Numbered from the stretch's first letter, positions 26,169 to 39,993 are shown. The stretch is 64,000 nucleotides of DNA from Elymus sibiricus (GCA_039707655.1 CM077673.1:630001-694000), one strand, 5' to 3'. Made by a program: numbers and translations. The notes: generated from the sequence alone by a model not told the origin.

Positions 26169-28655
26169 GAAACTTGTCCGAAAAACAGCGGCGAATGATG
26201 TTGTTTGACTTTCAGGCGCAAAAAGTCCTGCTTAAAGTTAAATTTGAGGGTACTCCGGGCATCCTAGCGCAAGCAGGGAGTATTTTCTGGATTCGCATGC
26301 TCGCCGTGAGCATTTTGAGTACTTGTGGGTCGGAAACGGACACCGAATGACAAAGTTATGACCGTTTTAGTGAACACCGGTCCATTTTATGGCAGTCCTT
26401 GAAAGAACTTCATTTTCCCGTGACGCTTTTTGCCTCACTGCCCCGAAATTTTGTGTCCTCGGTAGTGGAGATATTGTTTCCACATATATATTGACCGATG
26501 CTAGGAATGCCCTTTCGTTCTTGGCTGTCACACTCATAAGTTACAGCATGTCACACGGCGAAAACAAGGAGAATAAGCCATATAGCCGCTGGATTTTCTT
26601 GAATTTACGGCCAAATGGGATTGCTCGGATCATAGAGAATCTGTAGAAACCTACATTTGCCCCTACCAGGGGGGCTAATGTCTATAATCAACGTAATCTC
26701 TTGAATTCCTTCAAAAGGAAGGGCCAATGGGTTCAGAAACTTGTCCGAAAACAGCGGCGAATGATGTTCTTTGACTTTTAGGCCCAAAAAGTCCTGCTTA
26801 AGGCTGAATTTAAGGGTACTCCAGGCATCCTGGCGCAAGCGGGGAGTATTTTCTGGATTCACATGCTCGCCGCGAGTATTTTGAGTACTTCTCGGTCCGA
26901 AACGGACACCGAATGACAAAGTTATGACCGTTTTAGTGAACACCGGTCCATTTTATGGCAATCCTTGAAAGAACTTCATTTTCCCGTGACGCTTTTTGCC
27001 TCACTGCCCCGAAATTTTGTGTCCTCGATAGTGGAGATATTTTTTCCACATATATATTGACCTATGCCAGGAATGCCCTTTCGTTCTTGGCTGTTACACA
27101 CATAAGTTACAGCATGTCACACGGCGAAAACGAGGAGAATAAGGCATATAGCCGCTGGATTTTCTTGAATTTACGGCCAAATGGGATTGCGCGGATCATA
27201 GAGCATCTGTAGAAAGCTATGTTTGCCCCTACCAGGGGGACTAATGTCTATAATGAATGTAATCTCTCGAATTTCCTTCAAAAGGAATTGCCAATGGGTT
27301 GAGAAACTTGTCCGAAAAACAGCGGCGAATGATGTTCTTTGACTTTCAGGCCCAAAAAGTCCTGCTTAAGGCCAAATTTGAGGGTACTCCGGGCATCCTG
27401 GTGCAAGCGGGGGTATTTTCTGGATTCGCACGCTTGCCACGAGCATTTTAAGTACTTGTGGGTCCGAAACGGACACTGAATGACAAAGTTATGACCGTTT
27501 TAGTGAACACCGGTCCATTTTATGGCAGTCCTTGAAAGAACTTCATTTTCCCGTGACGCTTTTTGCCTCACCGCCCCGAAATTTTGTGTCCTCGATAGTG
27601 GAGATATTGTTCCCACATATATATTGACCGATGCCAGGAATGCCCTTCCGTTCTTGGCTGTCACACTCATAAGTTACAGCATGTTACACGGCGAAAACAA
27701 GGAGAATAAAGCATATAGCCGCTGGATTTTCTTAAATTTACGGCCAAATTGGATTGCTCGGATCATAGAGAATCTGTAGAAAGCTAAGTTTGCCCCTACC
27801 AGGGGCGCTAATGTCTATAATCAACGTAATCTCTTGAATTTCCTTCAAAAGGAAGGGCCAATGGGTTCAGAAACTTGTCCGAAAACAGCGGCGAATGATG
27901 TTCTTTGACTTTTAGGCCCAAAAAGTCCTGCTTAAGGTTGAATTTGAGGGTACTCCAGGCATCCTGGTGCAAGCGGGGAGTATTTTCTGGATTCACATGC
28001 TCGCCGCGAGTATTTTGAGTACTTCTTGGTCTGAAACGGACACCGAATGACAAAGTTATGACCGTTTTAGTGAACACTGGTCCATTTTATGGCAATCCTT
28101 GAAAGAACTTCATTTTCCCGTGACGCTTTTTGCCTCACTGCCCCGAAATTTTGTGTCCTCGATAGTGGAGATATTTTTTCGACATATATATTGACCGATG
28201 CCAGGAATGCCCTTTCGTTCTTGGCTGTGACACACATAAGTTACAGCATGTCACACGGCGAAAACGAGGAGAATAAGGCATATAGCCGCTGGATTTTCTT
28301 GAATTTACGGCCAAATGGGATTGCGCGGATCATAGAGCATCTGTAGAAAGCTATGTTTGGCCCTACCAGGGGGACTAATGTCTATAATGAATGTAATCTC
28401 TCGAATTTCCTTCAAAAGGAATTGCCAATGGGTTGAGAAACTTGTCCGAAAAACAGCGGCGAATGATGTTCTTTGACTTTCTGGCCCAAAAAGTCCTGCT
28501 TAAGGCCAAATTTGAGGGTACTTCGGGCATCCTGGTGCAAGCGGGGGTATTTTCTGGATTCGCACGCTTGCCATGAGCATTTTAAGTACTTGTGTGTCCG
28601 AAACGGACACCGAATGACAAAGTTATGACCGTTTTAGTGAACACCGGTCCATTTT
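25821..28655 (+). repeat. HOR unit C-A1-B-A2-B, 2835 bp
   Basis: Monomer order: C 25821, A1 26389, B 26955, A2 27522, B 28089. A1 has GCTACATTTGCCCC-type flanks (here CCTACATTTG), and A2 has GCTAAGTTTGCCCC with CAGGGGCGCTAATG. Both B monomers carry TATAATGAATG where other B monomers have TATAATCAATG. The first A lacks one T in TTGAATTCCTTC near 26703, which opens a longer reverse-strand frame there. Confidence 0.92.
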
Positions 28656-31491
28656 ATGGCAGTCCTTGAAAGAACTTCATTTTCCCGTGACGCTTTTTGC
28701 CTCACCGCCCCTAAATTTTGTGTCCTCGATAGTGGAGATATTGTTCCCACATATATATTGACCGATGCCAGGAATGCCCTTTCGTTCTTGGCTGTCACAC
28801 TCATAAGTTACAGCATGTCACACGGCGAAAACAAGGAGAATAAGGCATATAGCCGCTGGATTTTCTTAAATTTACGGCCAAATGGGATTGCCCGGATCAT
28901 AGAGCATCAGCAGAAAGCTATGTTTGGCCCTACTAGGGGGACTAATGTCTATAATCAATGTAATCTCTCGAATTTCCTTCAAAAGGAATTGCCAATGGGT
29001 TGAGAAACTTGTCCGAAAAACAGCGGCGAATGATGTTGTTTGACTTTCAGGCGCAAAAAGTCCTGCTTAAGGCCAAATTTGAGGGTACTCCGGGCATCCT
29101 AGCGCAAGCAGGGAGTATTTTCTGGATTCGCATGCTCGCCGTGAGCATTTTGAGTACTTGTGGGTCGGAAACGGACACCGAATGACAAAGTTATGACCGT
29201 TTTAGTGAACACCGGTCCATTTTATGGCAGTCCTTGAAAGAACTTCATTTTCCCGTGACGCTTTTTGCCTCACCGCCCCGAAATTTTGTGTCCTCGGTAG
29301 TGGAGATATTGTTTCCACATATATATTGACCGATGCCAGGAATGCCCTTTCGTTCTTGGCTGTCACACTCATAAGTTACAGCATGTCACACGGCGAAAAC
29401 AAGGAGAATAAGGCATATAGCCGCTGGATTTTCTTGAATTTACGGCCAAATGGGATTGCTCGGATCATAGAGAATCTGTAGAAAGCTACATTTGCCCCTA
29501 CCAGGGGGGCTAATGTCTATAATCAACGTAATCTCTTGAATTTCCTTCAAAAGGAAGGGCCAATGGGTTCAGAAACTTGTCCGAAAACAGCGGCGAATGA
29601 TGTTCTTTGACTTTCAGGCCCAAAAAGTCCTGCTTAAGGCTGAATTTAAGGGTACTCCAGGCATCCTGGCGCAAGCGGGGAGTATTTTCTGGATTCACAT
29701 GCTCGCCGCGAGTATTTTGAGTACTTCTCAGTCCGAAACGGACACCGAATGACAAAGTTATGACCGTTTTTGTGAACACCGGTCCATTTTATGGCAATCC
29801 TTGAAAGAACTTCATTTTCCCGTGACGCTTTTTGCCTCACTGCCCCGAAATTTTGTGTCCTCGATAGTGGAGATATTTTTTCCACATATATATTGACCTA
29901 TGCCTGGAATGCCCTTTCGTTCTTGGCTGTGACACACATAAGTTACAGCATGTCACACGGCGAAAACGAGGAGAATAAGGCATATAGCCGCTGGATTTTC
30001 TTGAATTTACGGCCAAATGGGATTGCGCGGATCATAGAGCATCTGTAGAAAGCTATGTTTGCCCCTACCAGGGGGACTAATGTCTATAATGAATGTAATC
30101 TCTCGAATTTCCTTCAAAAGGAATTGCCAATGGGTTGAGAAACTTGTCCGAAAAACAGCGGCGAATGATGTTCTTTGACTTTCAGGCCCAAAAAGTCCTG
30201 CTTAAGGCCAAGTTTGGGGATACTCCGGGCATCCTGGTGCAAGCGGGGGTATTTTCTGGATTCGCACGCTTGCCACGAGCATTTTAAGTACTTGTGGGTC
30301 CGAAACGGACACTGAATGACAAAGTTATGACCGTTTTAGTGAACACCGGTCCATTTTATGGCAGTCCTTGAAAGAACTTCATTTTCCCGTGACGCTTTTT
30401 GCCTCACCGCCCCGAAATTTTGTGTCCTCGATAGTGGAGATATTGTTCCCACATATATATTGACCGATGCCAGGAATGCCCTTCCGTTCTTGGCTGTCAC
30501 ACTCATAAGTTACAGCATGTTACACGGCGAAAACAAGGAGAATAAAGCATATAGCCGCTGGATTTTCTTAAATTTACGGCCAAATTCGATTGCTCGGATC
30601 ATAGAGAATCTGTAGAAAGCTAAGTTTGCCCCTACCAGGGGCGCTAATGTCTATAATCAACGTAATCTCTTGAATTTCCTTCAAAAGGAAGGGCCAATGG
30701 GTTCAGAAACTTGTCCGAAAACAGCGGCGAATGATGTTCTTTGACTTTTAGGCCCAAAAAGTCCTGCTTAAGGTTGAATTTGACGGTACTCCAGGCATCC
30801 TGGTGCAAGCGGGGAGTATTTTCTGGATTCACAAGCTCGCCGCGAGTATTTTGAGTACTTCTTGGTCCGAAACGGACACCGAATGACAAAGTTATGACCG
30901 TTTTAGTGAACACTGGTCCATTTTATGGCAATCCTTGAAAGAACTTCATTTTCCCGTGACGCTTTTTGCCTCACTGCCCCGAAATTTTGTGTCCTCGATA
31001 GTGGAGATATTTTTTCCACATATATATTGACCGATGCCAGGAATGCCCTTTCGTTCTTGGCTGTGACACACATAAGTTACAGCATGTCACACGGCGAAAA
31101 CGAGGAGAATAAGGCATATAGCCGCTGGATTTTCTTGAATTTACGGCCAAATGGGATTGCGCGGATCATAGAGCATCTGTAGAAAGCTATGTTTGGCCCT
31201 ACCAGGGGGACTAATGTCTATAATGAATGTAATCTCTCGAATTTCCTTCAAAAGGAATTGCCAATGGGTTGAGAAACTTGTCCGAAAAACAGCGGCGAAT
31301 GATGTTATTTGACTTTCAGGCCCAAAAAGTCCTGCTTAAGGCCAAATTTGAGGGTACTTCGGGCATCCTGGTGCAAGCGGGGGTATTTTCTGGATTCGCA
31401 CGCTTGCCATGAGCATTTTAAGTACTTGTGGGTCCGAAACGGACACCGAATGACAAAGTTATGACCGTTTTAGTGAACACCGGTCCATTTT
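28656..31491 (+). repeat. HOR unit C-A1-B-A2-B, 2836 bp
   Basis: Monomer order: C 28656, A1 29224, B 29791, A2 30358, B 30925. It repeats the preceding five-monomer unit at an offset of 2835-2836 bp for every monomer and shares the A2 marker CAGGGGCGCTAATG and the B marker TATAATGAATG. Its C monomer and the next one share GCCCCTAAATTTTG in place of GCCCCGAAATTTTG. Confidence 0.93.
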
Positions 31492-33193
31492 ATGGCAGTC
31501 CTTGAAAGAACTTCATTTTCCCGTGACGCTTTTTGCCTCACCGCCCCTAAATTTTGTGTCCTCGATAGTGGAGATATTGTTCCCACATATATATTGACCG
31601 ATGCCAGGAATGCCCTTTCGTTCTTGGCTGTCACACTCATAAGTTACAACATGTCACACGGCGAAAACAAGGAGAATAAGGCATATAGCCGCTGGATTTT
31701 CTTAAATTTACGGCCAAATGGGATTGCCCGGATCATAGAGCATCAGCAGAAAGCTATGTTTGGCCCTACCAGGGGGACTAATGTCTATAATCAATGTAAT
31801 CTCTCGAATTTCCTTCAAAAGGAATTGCCAATGGGTTGAGAAACTTGTCCGAAAAACAGCGGCGAATGATGTTGTTTGACTTTCAGGCGCAAAAAGTCCT
31901 GCTTAAGGCCAAATTTGAGGGTACTCCGGGCATCCTAGCGCAAGCAGGGAGTATTTTCTGGATTCGCATGCTCGCCGTGAGCATTTTGAGTACTTGTGGG
32001 TCGGAAACGGACACCGAATGACAAAGTTATGACCGTTTTAGTGAACACCGGTCCATTTTATGGCAGTCCTTGAAAGAACTTCATTTTCCCGTGACGCTTT
32101 TTGCCTCACCGCCCCGAAATTTTGTGTCCTCGGTAGTGGAGATATTGTTTCCACATATATATTGACCGATGCCAGGAATGCCCTTTCGTTCTTGGCTGTC
32201 ACACTCATAAGTTACAGCATGTCACACGGCGAAAACAAGGAGAATAAGGCATATAGCCGCTGGATTTTCTTGAATTTATGGCCAAATGGGATTGCTCGGA
32301 TCATAGAGAATCTGTAGAAAGCTACATTTGCCCCTACCAGGGGGGCTAATGTCTATAATCAACGTAATCTCTTGAATTTCCTTCAAAAGGAAGGGCCAAT
32401 GGGTTCAGAAACTTGTCCGAAAACAGCGGCGAATGATGTTCTTTGACTTTCAGGCCCAAAAAGTCCTGCTTAAGGCTGAATTTGAGGGTACTCCAGGCAT
32501 CTTGGCGCAAGCGGGGAGTATTTTCTGGATTCACATGCTCGCCGCGAGTATTTTGAGTACTTCTCGGTCCGAAACGGACATCGAATGACAAAGTTATGAC
32601 CGTTTTAGTGAACACCGGTCCATTTTATGGCAATCCTTGAAAGAACTTCATTTTCCCGTGACGCTTTTTGCCTCACCGCCCCGAAATTTTGTGTCCTCGA
32701 TAGTGGACATATTTTTTCCACATATATATTGACCGATGCCAGGAATGCCCTTTCGTTCTTGGCTGTGACACACATAAGTTACAGCATGTCACACGGCGAA
32801 AACGAGGAGAATAAGGCATATAGCCACTGGATTTTCTTGAATTTACGGCCAAATGGGATTGCGCGGATCATAGAGCATCTGTAGAAAGCTATGTTTGGCC
32901 CTACCAGGGGGACTAATGTCTATAATCAATGTAATCTCTCGAATTTCCTTCAAAAGGAATTGCCAATGGGTTGAGAAACTTGTCCGAAAAATAGCGGCGA
33001 ATGATGTTCTTTGACTTTCAGGCCCAAAAAGTCCTGCTTAAGGCCAAATTTGAGGGTACTCCGGGCATCCTGGTACAAGCAGGGGTATTTTCTGGATTCG
33101 CACGCTTGCCACGAGCATTTTAAGTACTTGTGGCTCCGAAACGGACACCGAATGAAAAAGTTATGACCGTTTTAGTGAACACCGGTCCATTTT
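31492..33193 (+). repeat. HOR unit C-A1-B*, 1702 bp
   Basis: Monomer order: C 31492, A1 32060, B* 32627. B* is a B monomer marked by GTGGACATATTTTTTCC (others GTGGAGATA) and by GGACATCGAATGAC just before it. The same C-A1-B* triplet recurs at 43963 and 56983, each time after a longer C(AB)n unit and before a C variant with CCCGCATAT. Confidence 0.9.
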
Positions 33194-34893
33194 ATGGCAG
33201 TCCTTGAAAGAACTTCATTTTCCCGTGACGCTTTTTGCCTCACCGCCCCGAAATTTTGTGTCCTCGATAGTGGAGATATTGTTCCCGCATATATATTGAC
33301 CGATGCAAGGAATGCCCTTTCGTTCTTGGCTGTCACACTCATAAGTTACAGCATGTCACACGGCGAAAACAAGGAGAATAAGGCATATAGCCGCTGGATT
33401 TTATTGAATTTACGGCCAAATGGGATTGCCCGGATCATAGAGCATCAGCAGAAAGCTATGTTTGGCCCTACCAGGGGGACTAATGTCTATAATCAATGTA
33501 ATCTCTCGAATTTCCTTCAAAGGAATTGCCAATGGGTTGAGAAACTTGTCCGAAAAACAGCGGCGAATGATGTTGTTTGACTCTCAGGCGCAAAAAGTCC
33601 TGCTTAAGGCCAAATTTGAGGGTACTCCGGGCATCCTAGCGCAAGCAGGGAGTATTTTCTGGATTCGCATGCTCGCCGTGAGCATTTTGAGTACTTGTGG
33701 GTCCGAAACGGACACCGAATGACAAAGTTATGACCGTTTTAGTGAACACCGGTCCATTCTATGGCAGTCCTTGAAAGAACTTCATTTTCCCGTGACGCTT
33801 TTTGCCTCACCGCCCCGAAATTTTGTGTCCTCGGTAGTGGAGATATTGTTTCCACATATATATTGACCGATGCCAGGAATGCCCGTTCGTTCTTGACTGT
33901 CACACTCATAAGTTACAGCATGTCACACGGCGAAAACAAGGAGAATAAGGCATATAGCCGCTGGAGATCTTGAATTTACGCCCAAATGGGATTGCTCGGA
34001 TCATAGAGAATCTGTAGAAAGCTACGTTTGCCCCTACTAGGGGGGCTAATGTCTATAATCAACGTAATCTCTTGAATTTCCTTCAAAAGGAAGGGCCAAT
34101 GGGTTCAGAAACTTGTCCGAAAACAGCGGCGAATGATGTTCTTTGACTTTCAGGCCCAAAAAGTCCTGCTTAAGGCTGAATTTGAGGGTACTCCAGGCAT
34201 CCTGGCGCAAGCGGGGAGTATTTTCTGGATTCACATGCTCGCCGTGAGTATTTTGAGTACTTGTCGGTCCGAAACGGACACCGAAGGACAAACTTATGAC
34301 CGATTTAGTGAACACCGGTCCATTTTATGGCAGTCCTTGAAAGAACTTCATTTTCCCATGACGCTTTTTGCCTCACCGCCCCGATATTTTGTGTCCTCGA
34401 TAGTGGAGATATTTTTTCCACATATATATTTACCGATGCCAGGAATGCCTTTTCGTTCTTGGCTGTGACACACATAAGTTACAGCATGTCACACGGCGAA
34501 AACGAGGAGAATAAGGCGTATAGCCGCTGGATTTTCTTGAATTTACGGCCAAATGGTATTGTGCGGATAATAGAGCATCTGTAGAAAGCTATGTTTGGCC
34601 CTACCAGGGGGACTAATGTCTATAATCAATGTAATCTCTCGAATTTCCTTCAAAAGGAATTGCCAATGGGTTGAGAAACTTGTCCGAAAAATAGCGGCGA
34701 ATGATGTTCTTTGACTTTCAGGCCCAAAAACTCCTGCTTAACGCCAAATTTGAGGGTACCCCGGGCATCCTGGTGCAAGCGGGAGTATTTTCTGGATTCG
34801 CACGCTTGCCACGAGCATTTTAAGTACTTGTGGGTCCGAAACGGACACCGAATGACAAAGTTATGACCGTTTTAGTGAACACCGGTCCATTTT
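33194..34893 (+). repeat. Trimer HOR C-A-B copy 1 (1700 bp), BglII-marked
   Basis: Monomer order: C 33194, A 33761, B 34327. The C head carries CCCGCATATATATTG and the C tail CCTTCAAAGGAATTGCC. The A monomer opens with CATTCTATGGCAG instead of CATTTTATGGCAG and has lost one base while gaining AGATCT (33965-33970). The B monomer has GGTACC next to CCCGGG and CTTAACGCC. Two more copies follow at 1700-bp steps. Confidence 0.94.
33965..33970. other. AGATCT indel variant in A monomers
   Basis: Where other monomers read CTGGATTTTCTTG, this A monomer reads CTGGAGATCTTG, one base shorter and with a new BglII site. The same change is found at 35665-35670, 37365-37370 and 46434-46439 and nowhere else that I saw, so it marks a single lineage of A monomers. 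Confidence 0.9.
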
Positions 34894-36593
34894 ATGGCAG
34901 TCCTTGAAAGAACTTCATTTTCCCGTGACGCTTTTTGCCTCACCGCCCCGAAATTTTGTGTCCTCGATAGTGGAGATATTGTTCCCGCATATATATTGAC
35001 CGATGCCAGGAATGCCCTTTCGTTCTTGGCTGTCACACTCATAAGTTACAGCATGTCACACGGCGAAAACAAGGAGAATAAGGCATATAGCCGCTGGATT
35101 TTATTGAATTTACGGCCAAATGGGATTGCCCGGATCATAGAGCATCAGCAGAAAGCTATGTTTGGCCCTACCAGGGGGACTAATGTCTATAATCAATGTA
35201 ATCTCTCGAATTTCCTTCAAAGGAATTGCCAATGGGTTGAGAAACTTGTCCGAAAAACAGCGGCGAATGATGTTGTTTGACTTTCAGGCGCAAAAAGTCC
35301 TGCTTAAGGCCAAATTTGAGGGTACTCCGGGCATCCTAGCGCAAGCAGGGAGTATTTTCTGGATTCGCATGCTCGCCGTGAGCATTTTGAGTACTTGTGG
35401 GTCCGAAACGGACACCGAATGACAAAGTTATGACCGTTTTAGTGAACACCGGTCCATTCTATGGCAGTCCTTGAAAGAACTTCATTTTCCCGTGACGCTT
35501 TTTGCCTCACCGCCCCGAAATTTTGTGTCCTCGGTAGTGGAGATATTGTTTCCACATATATATTGACCGATGCCAGGAATGCCCGTTCGTTCTTGACTGT
35601 CACACTCATAAGTTACAGCATGTCACACGGCGAAAACAAGGAGAATCAGGCATATAGCCGGTGGAGATCTTGAATTTACGGCCAAATGGGATTGCTCGGA
35701 TCATAGAGAATCTGTAGAAAGCTACGTTTGCCCCTACCAGGGGGGTTAATGTCTATAATCAACGTAATCTCTTGAATTTCCTTCAAAAGGAAGGGCCAAT
35801 GGGTTCAGAAACTTGTCCGAAAACAGCGGCGAATGATGTTCTTTGACTTTCAGGCCCAAAAAGTCCTGCTTAAGGCTGAATTTGAGGGTACTCCAGGCAT
35901 CCTGGCGCAAGCGGGGAGTATTTTCTGGATTCACATGCTCGCCGTGAGTATTTTGAGTACTTGTCGGTCCGAAACGGACACCGAAGGACAAACTTATGAC
36001 CGATTTAGTGAACACCGGTCCATTTTATGGCAGTCCTTGAAAGAACTTCATTTTCCCATGACGCTTTTTGCCTCACCGCCCCGAAATTTTGTGTCCTCGA
36101 TAGTGGAGATATTTTTTCCACATATATATTTACCGATGCCATGAATGCCTTTTCGTTCTTGGCTGTGACACACATAAGTTACAGCATGTCACACGGCGAA
36201 AACGAGGAGAATAAGGCGTATAGCCGCTGGATTTTCTTGAATTTACGGCCAAATGGTATTGTGCGGATCATAGAGCATCTGTAGAAAGCTATGTTTGGCC
36301 CTACCAGGGGGACTAATGTCTATAATCAATGTAATCTCTCGAATTTCCTTCAAAAGGAATTGCCAATGGGTTGAGAAACTTGTCCGAAAAACAGCGGCGA
36401 ATGATGTTCTTTGACTTTCAGGCCCAAAAACTCCTGCTTAACGCCAAATTTGAGGGTACCCCGGGCATCCTGGTGCAAGCGGGGGTATTTTCTGGATTCG
36501 CACGCTTGCCACGAGCATTTTAAGTACTTGTGGGTCCGAAACGGACACCGAATGACAAAGTTATGACCGTTTTAGTGAACACCGGTCCATTTT
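34894..36593 (+). repeat. Trimer HOR C-A-B copy 2 (1700 bp), BglII-marked
   Basis: Monomer order: C 34894, A 35461, B 36027. It is almost identical to copies 1 and 3. It shares with copy 3 the changes GAGAATCAGGC, CCGGTGGAGATCT (AGATCT at 35665-35670), GGGGGGTTAATG and GATGCCATGAATGCC, which copy 1 lacks. Copies 2 and 3 are therefore the most recent pair. Confidence 0.95.
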
Positions 36594-38292
36594 ATGGCAG
36601 TCCTTGAAAGAACTTCATTTTCCCGTGACGCTTTTTGCCTCACCGCCCCGAAATTTTGTGTCCTCGATAGTGGAGATATTGTTCCCGCATATATATTGAC
36701 CGATGCCAGGAATGCCCTTTCGTTCTTGGCTGTCACACTCATAAGTTACAGCATGTCACACGGCGAAAACAAGGAGAATAAGGCATATAGCCGCTGGATT
36801 TTATTGAATTTACGGCCAAATGGGATTGCCCGGATCATAGAGCATCAGCAGAAAGCTATGTTTGGCCCTACCAGGGGGACTAATGTCTATAATCAATGTA
36901 ATCTCTCGAATTTCCTTCAAAGGAATTGCCAATGGGTTGAGAAACTTGTCCGAAAAACAGCGGCGAATGATGTTGTTTGACTTTCAGGCGCAAAAAGTCC
37001 TGCTTAAGGCCAAATTTGAGGGTACTCCGGGCATCCTAGCGCAAGCAGGGAGTATTTTCTGGATTCGCATGCTCGCCGTGAGCATTTTGAGTACTTGTGG
37101 GTCCGAAACGGACACCGAATGACAAAGTTATGACCGTTTTAGTGAACACCGGTCCATTCTATGGCAGTCCTTGAAAGAACTTCATTTTCCCGTGACGCTT
37201 TTTGCCTCACCGCCCCGAAATTTTGTGTCCTCGGTAGTGGAGATATTGTTTCCACATATATATTGACCGATGCCAGGAATGCCCGTTCGTTCTTGACTGT
37301 CACACTCATAAGTTACAGCATGTCACACGGCGAAAACAAGGAGAATCAGGCATATAGCCGGTGGAGATCTTGAATTTACGGCCAAATGGGATTGCTCGGA
37401 TCATAGAGAATCTGTAGAAAGCTACGTTTGCCCCTACCAGGGGGGTTAATGTCTATAATCAACGTAATCTCTTGAATTTCCTTCAAAAGGAAGGGCCAAT
37501 GGGTTCAGAAACTTGTCCGAAAACAGCGGCGAATGATGTTCTTTGACTTTCAGGCCCAAAAAGTCCTGCTTAAGGCTGAATTTGAGGGTACTCCAGGCAT
37601 CCTGGCGCAAGCGGGGAGTATTTTCTGGATTCACATGCTCGCCGTGAGTATTTTGAGTACTTGTCGGTCCGAAACGGACACCGAAGGACAAACTTATGAC
37701 CGATTTAGTGAACACCGGTCCATTTTATGGCAGTCCTTGAAAGAACTTCATTTTCCCATGACGCTTTTTGCCTCACCGCCCCGAAATTTTGTGTCCTCGA
37801 TAGTGGAGATATTTTTTCCACATATATATTTACCGATGCCATGAATGCCTTTTCGTTCTTGGCTGTGACACACATAAGTTACAGCATGTCACACGGCGAA
37901 AACGAGGAGAATAAGGCGTATAGCCGCTGGATTTTCTTGAATTTACGGCCAAATGGTATTGTGCGGATCATAGAGCATCTGTAGAAAGCTATGTTTGGCC
38001 CTACCAGGGGGACTAATGTCTATAATCAATGTAATCTCTCGAATTTCCTTCAAAAGGAATTGCCAATGGGTTGAGAAACTTGTCCGAAAAACAGCGGCGA
38101 ATGATGTTCTTTGACTTTCAGGCCCAAAAACTCCTGCTTAACGCCAAATTTGAGGGTACCCCGGGCATCCTGGTGCAAGCGGGGGTATTTTCTGGATTCG
38201 CACGCTTGCATGAGCATTTTAAGTACTTGTGGGTCCGAAACGGACACCGAATGACAAAGTTATGACCGTTTTAGTGAAAGCCGGTCCATTTT
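36594..38292 (+). repeat. Trimer HOR C-A-B copy 3 (1699 bp), BglII-marked
   Basis: Monomer order: C 36594, A 37161, B 37727. AGATCT lies at 37365-37370. The copy ends with a changed B tail: CTTGCATGAGC near 38206 (shorter than CTTGCCACGAGC) and GTGAAAGCCGG before the next monomer. GTGAAAGCCGG is otherwise seen at the B/C junctions before 19017 and 22986. Confidence 0.93.
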
Positions 38293-38859
38293 ATGGCAGT
38301 CCTTGAAAGAACTTCATTTTCCCGTGACGCTTTTTGCCTCACCGCCCCGAAATTTTGTGTCCTCGATAGTGGAGATATTGTTCCCACATATATATTGACC
38401 GATGCCAGGAATGCCCTTTCGTTGTTGGCTGTCACACTAATAAGTTACAGCATGTCACACGGCAAAAAGAAGGAGAATAAGGCATATAGCCGCTGGATTT
38501 TCTTGAATTTACGGCCAAATGGGATTTCCCGGATCATAGAGCATCAGCAGAAAGCAATGTTTGGTCCTACCAGGGGGACTAATGTCTATAATCAACGTAA
38601 TCTCTCGAATTTCCTTCAAAACGAATTGCCAATGGGTTGAGAAACTTGTCCGAAAAACAGCGGCGAATGATGTTCTTTGACTTTCAGTCCCAAAAAGTCC
38701 TGCTTAAGGCCAAATTTGAGGGTACTCCGGGCATCCTGGTGCAAGCGGGGTTATTTTCTGGATTCGCACGCTTGCCATGAGCATTTTAAGTACTTGTGGG
38801 TCCGAAACGGACACTGAATGACAAAGTTATGACCGTTTTAGTGAACACCGGTCCATTTT
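38293..38859 (+). repeat. Chimeric monomer: C head, B tail
   Basis: The first half is C class (TGTTCCCACATAT, CATCAGCAG at 38542-38550). The second half is B class (CTGGTGCAAGCGGGG, GCATTTTAAG). The switch lies between about 38550 and 38680. This monomer interrupts the C(AB)n order, because it follows a B and precedes A 38860. Private changes include TCGTTGTTGGC, ACACTAATAAG and CAAAACGAATTGCC; the last is also found in region I. Confidence 0.82.
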
Positions 38860-39993
38860 ATGGCAGTCCTTGAAAGAACTTCATTTTCCCGTGACGCTTT
38901 TTGCCTCACCGCCCCGAAATTTTGTGTCCTCGATAGTGGAGATATTGTTCCCACATATATATTAACCGATGCCAGGAATGCCCTTCCTTTCTTGGCTGTC
39001 ACACTCATAAGTTACAGCATGTCACACGGCGAAAACAAGGAGAATAAGGCATATAGCCGCTGGATTTTCTTAAATTTACGGCCAAATGGGATTGCTCGGA
39101 TCATAGAGAATCTGTAGAAAGCTACGTTTGCCCCTACCAGGGGGGCTAATGTCTATAATCAACGTAATCTCTTGAATTTCCTTCAAAAGGAAGGGCCAAT
39201 GAGTTCAGAAACTTGTCCGAAAACAGCGGCGAATGATGTTCTTTGACTTTTAGGCCCAAAAAGTCCTGCTTAAGGCTGAATTTGAGGGTACTCCAGGCAT
39301 CCTGGTGCAAGCGGGGAGTATTTTCGGGATTCACATGCTCGCCGCGAGTATTTTGAGTACTTCTCGGTCCGAAACGGACACCGAATGACAAAGTTATGAC
39401 CATTTAAGTGAACACCGGTCCATTTTATGGCAATCCTTGAAAGAACTTCATTTTCCCGTGACGCTTTTTGCCTCACTGCCCCGAAATTTTGTGTCCTCGA
39501 TAGTGGAGATATTTTTTCCACATATATATTGACCGATGCCAGGAATGCCCTTTCGTTCTTGGCTGTGACACACATAAGTTACAACATGTCACACGGCGAA
39601 AACGAGGAGAATAAGGCATATAGCCGCTGGATTTTCTTGAATTTACGGCCAAATGGGATTGCGCGGATCATAGAGCATCTGTAGAAAGCTATGTTTGGCC
39701 CTACCAGGGGGACTAATGTCTATAATCAATGTAATCTCTCGAATTTCCTTCAAAAGGAATTGCCAATGGGTTGAGAAACTTGTCCGAAAAACAGCGGCGA
39801 ATGATGTTCTTTGACTTTCAGGCCCAAAAAGTCCTGCTTAAGGCCAAATTTGAGGGTACTTCGGGCATCCTGGTGCAAGCGGGGGTATTTTCTGGATTCG
39901 CACGCTTGCCATGAGCATTTTAAGTACTTGTGGGTCCGAAACGGACACCGAATGACAAAGTTATGACCGTTTTAGTGAACACCGGTCCATTTT
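38860..39993 (+). repeat. A-B pair linking two HOR units
   Basis: Monomers: A 38860 and B 39427. Both resemble the A-B pair at 20718/21285 and 24687/25254: ATATATTAACCG, ATGAGTTCAGAAAC, and TTCGGGATTCACATGC near 39324. The pair thus carries the second A-B type of the 19-25.8 kb units into this position. The reverse-strand start codon seen in most A monomers is altered here (GACCATTTAAGTG). Confidence 0.85.
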
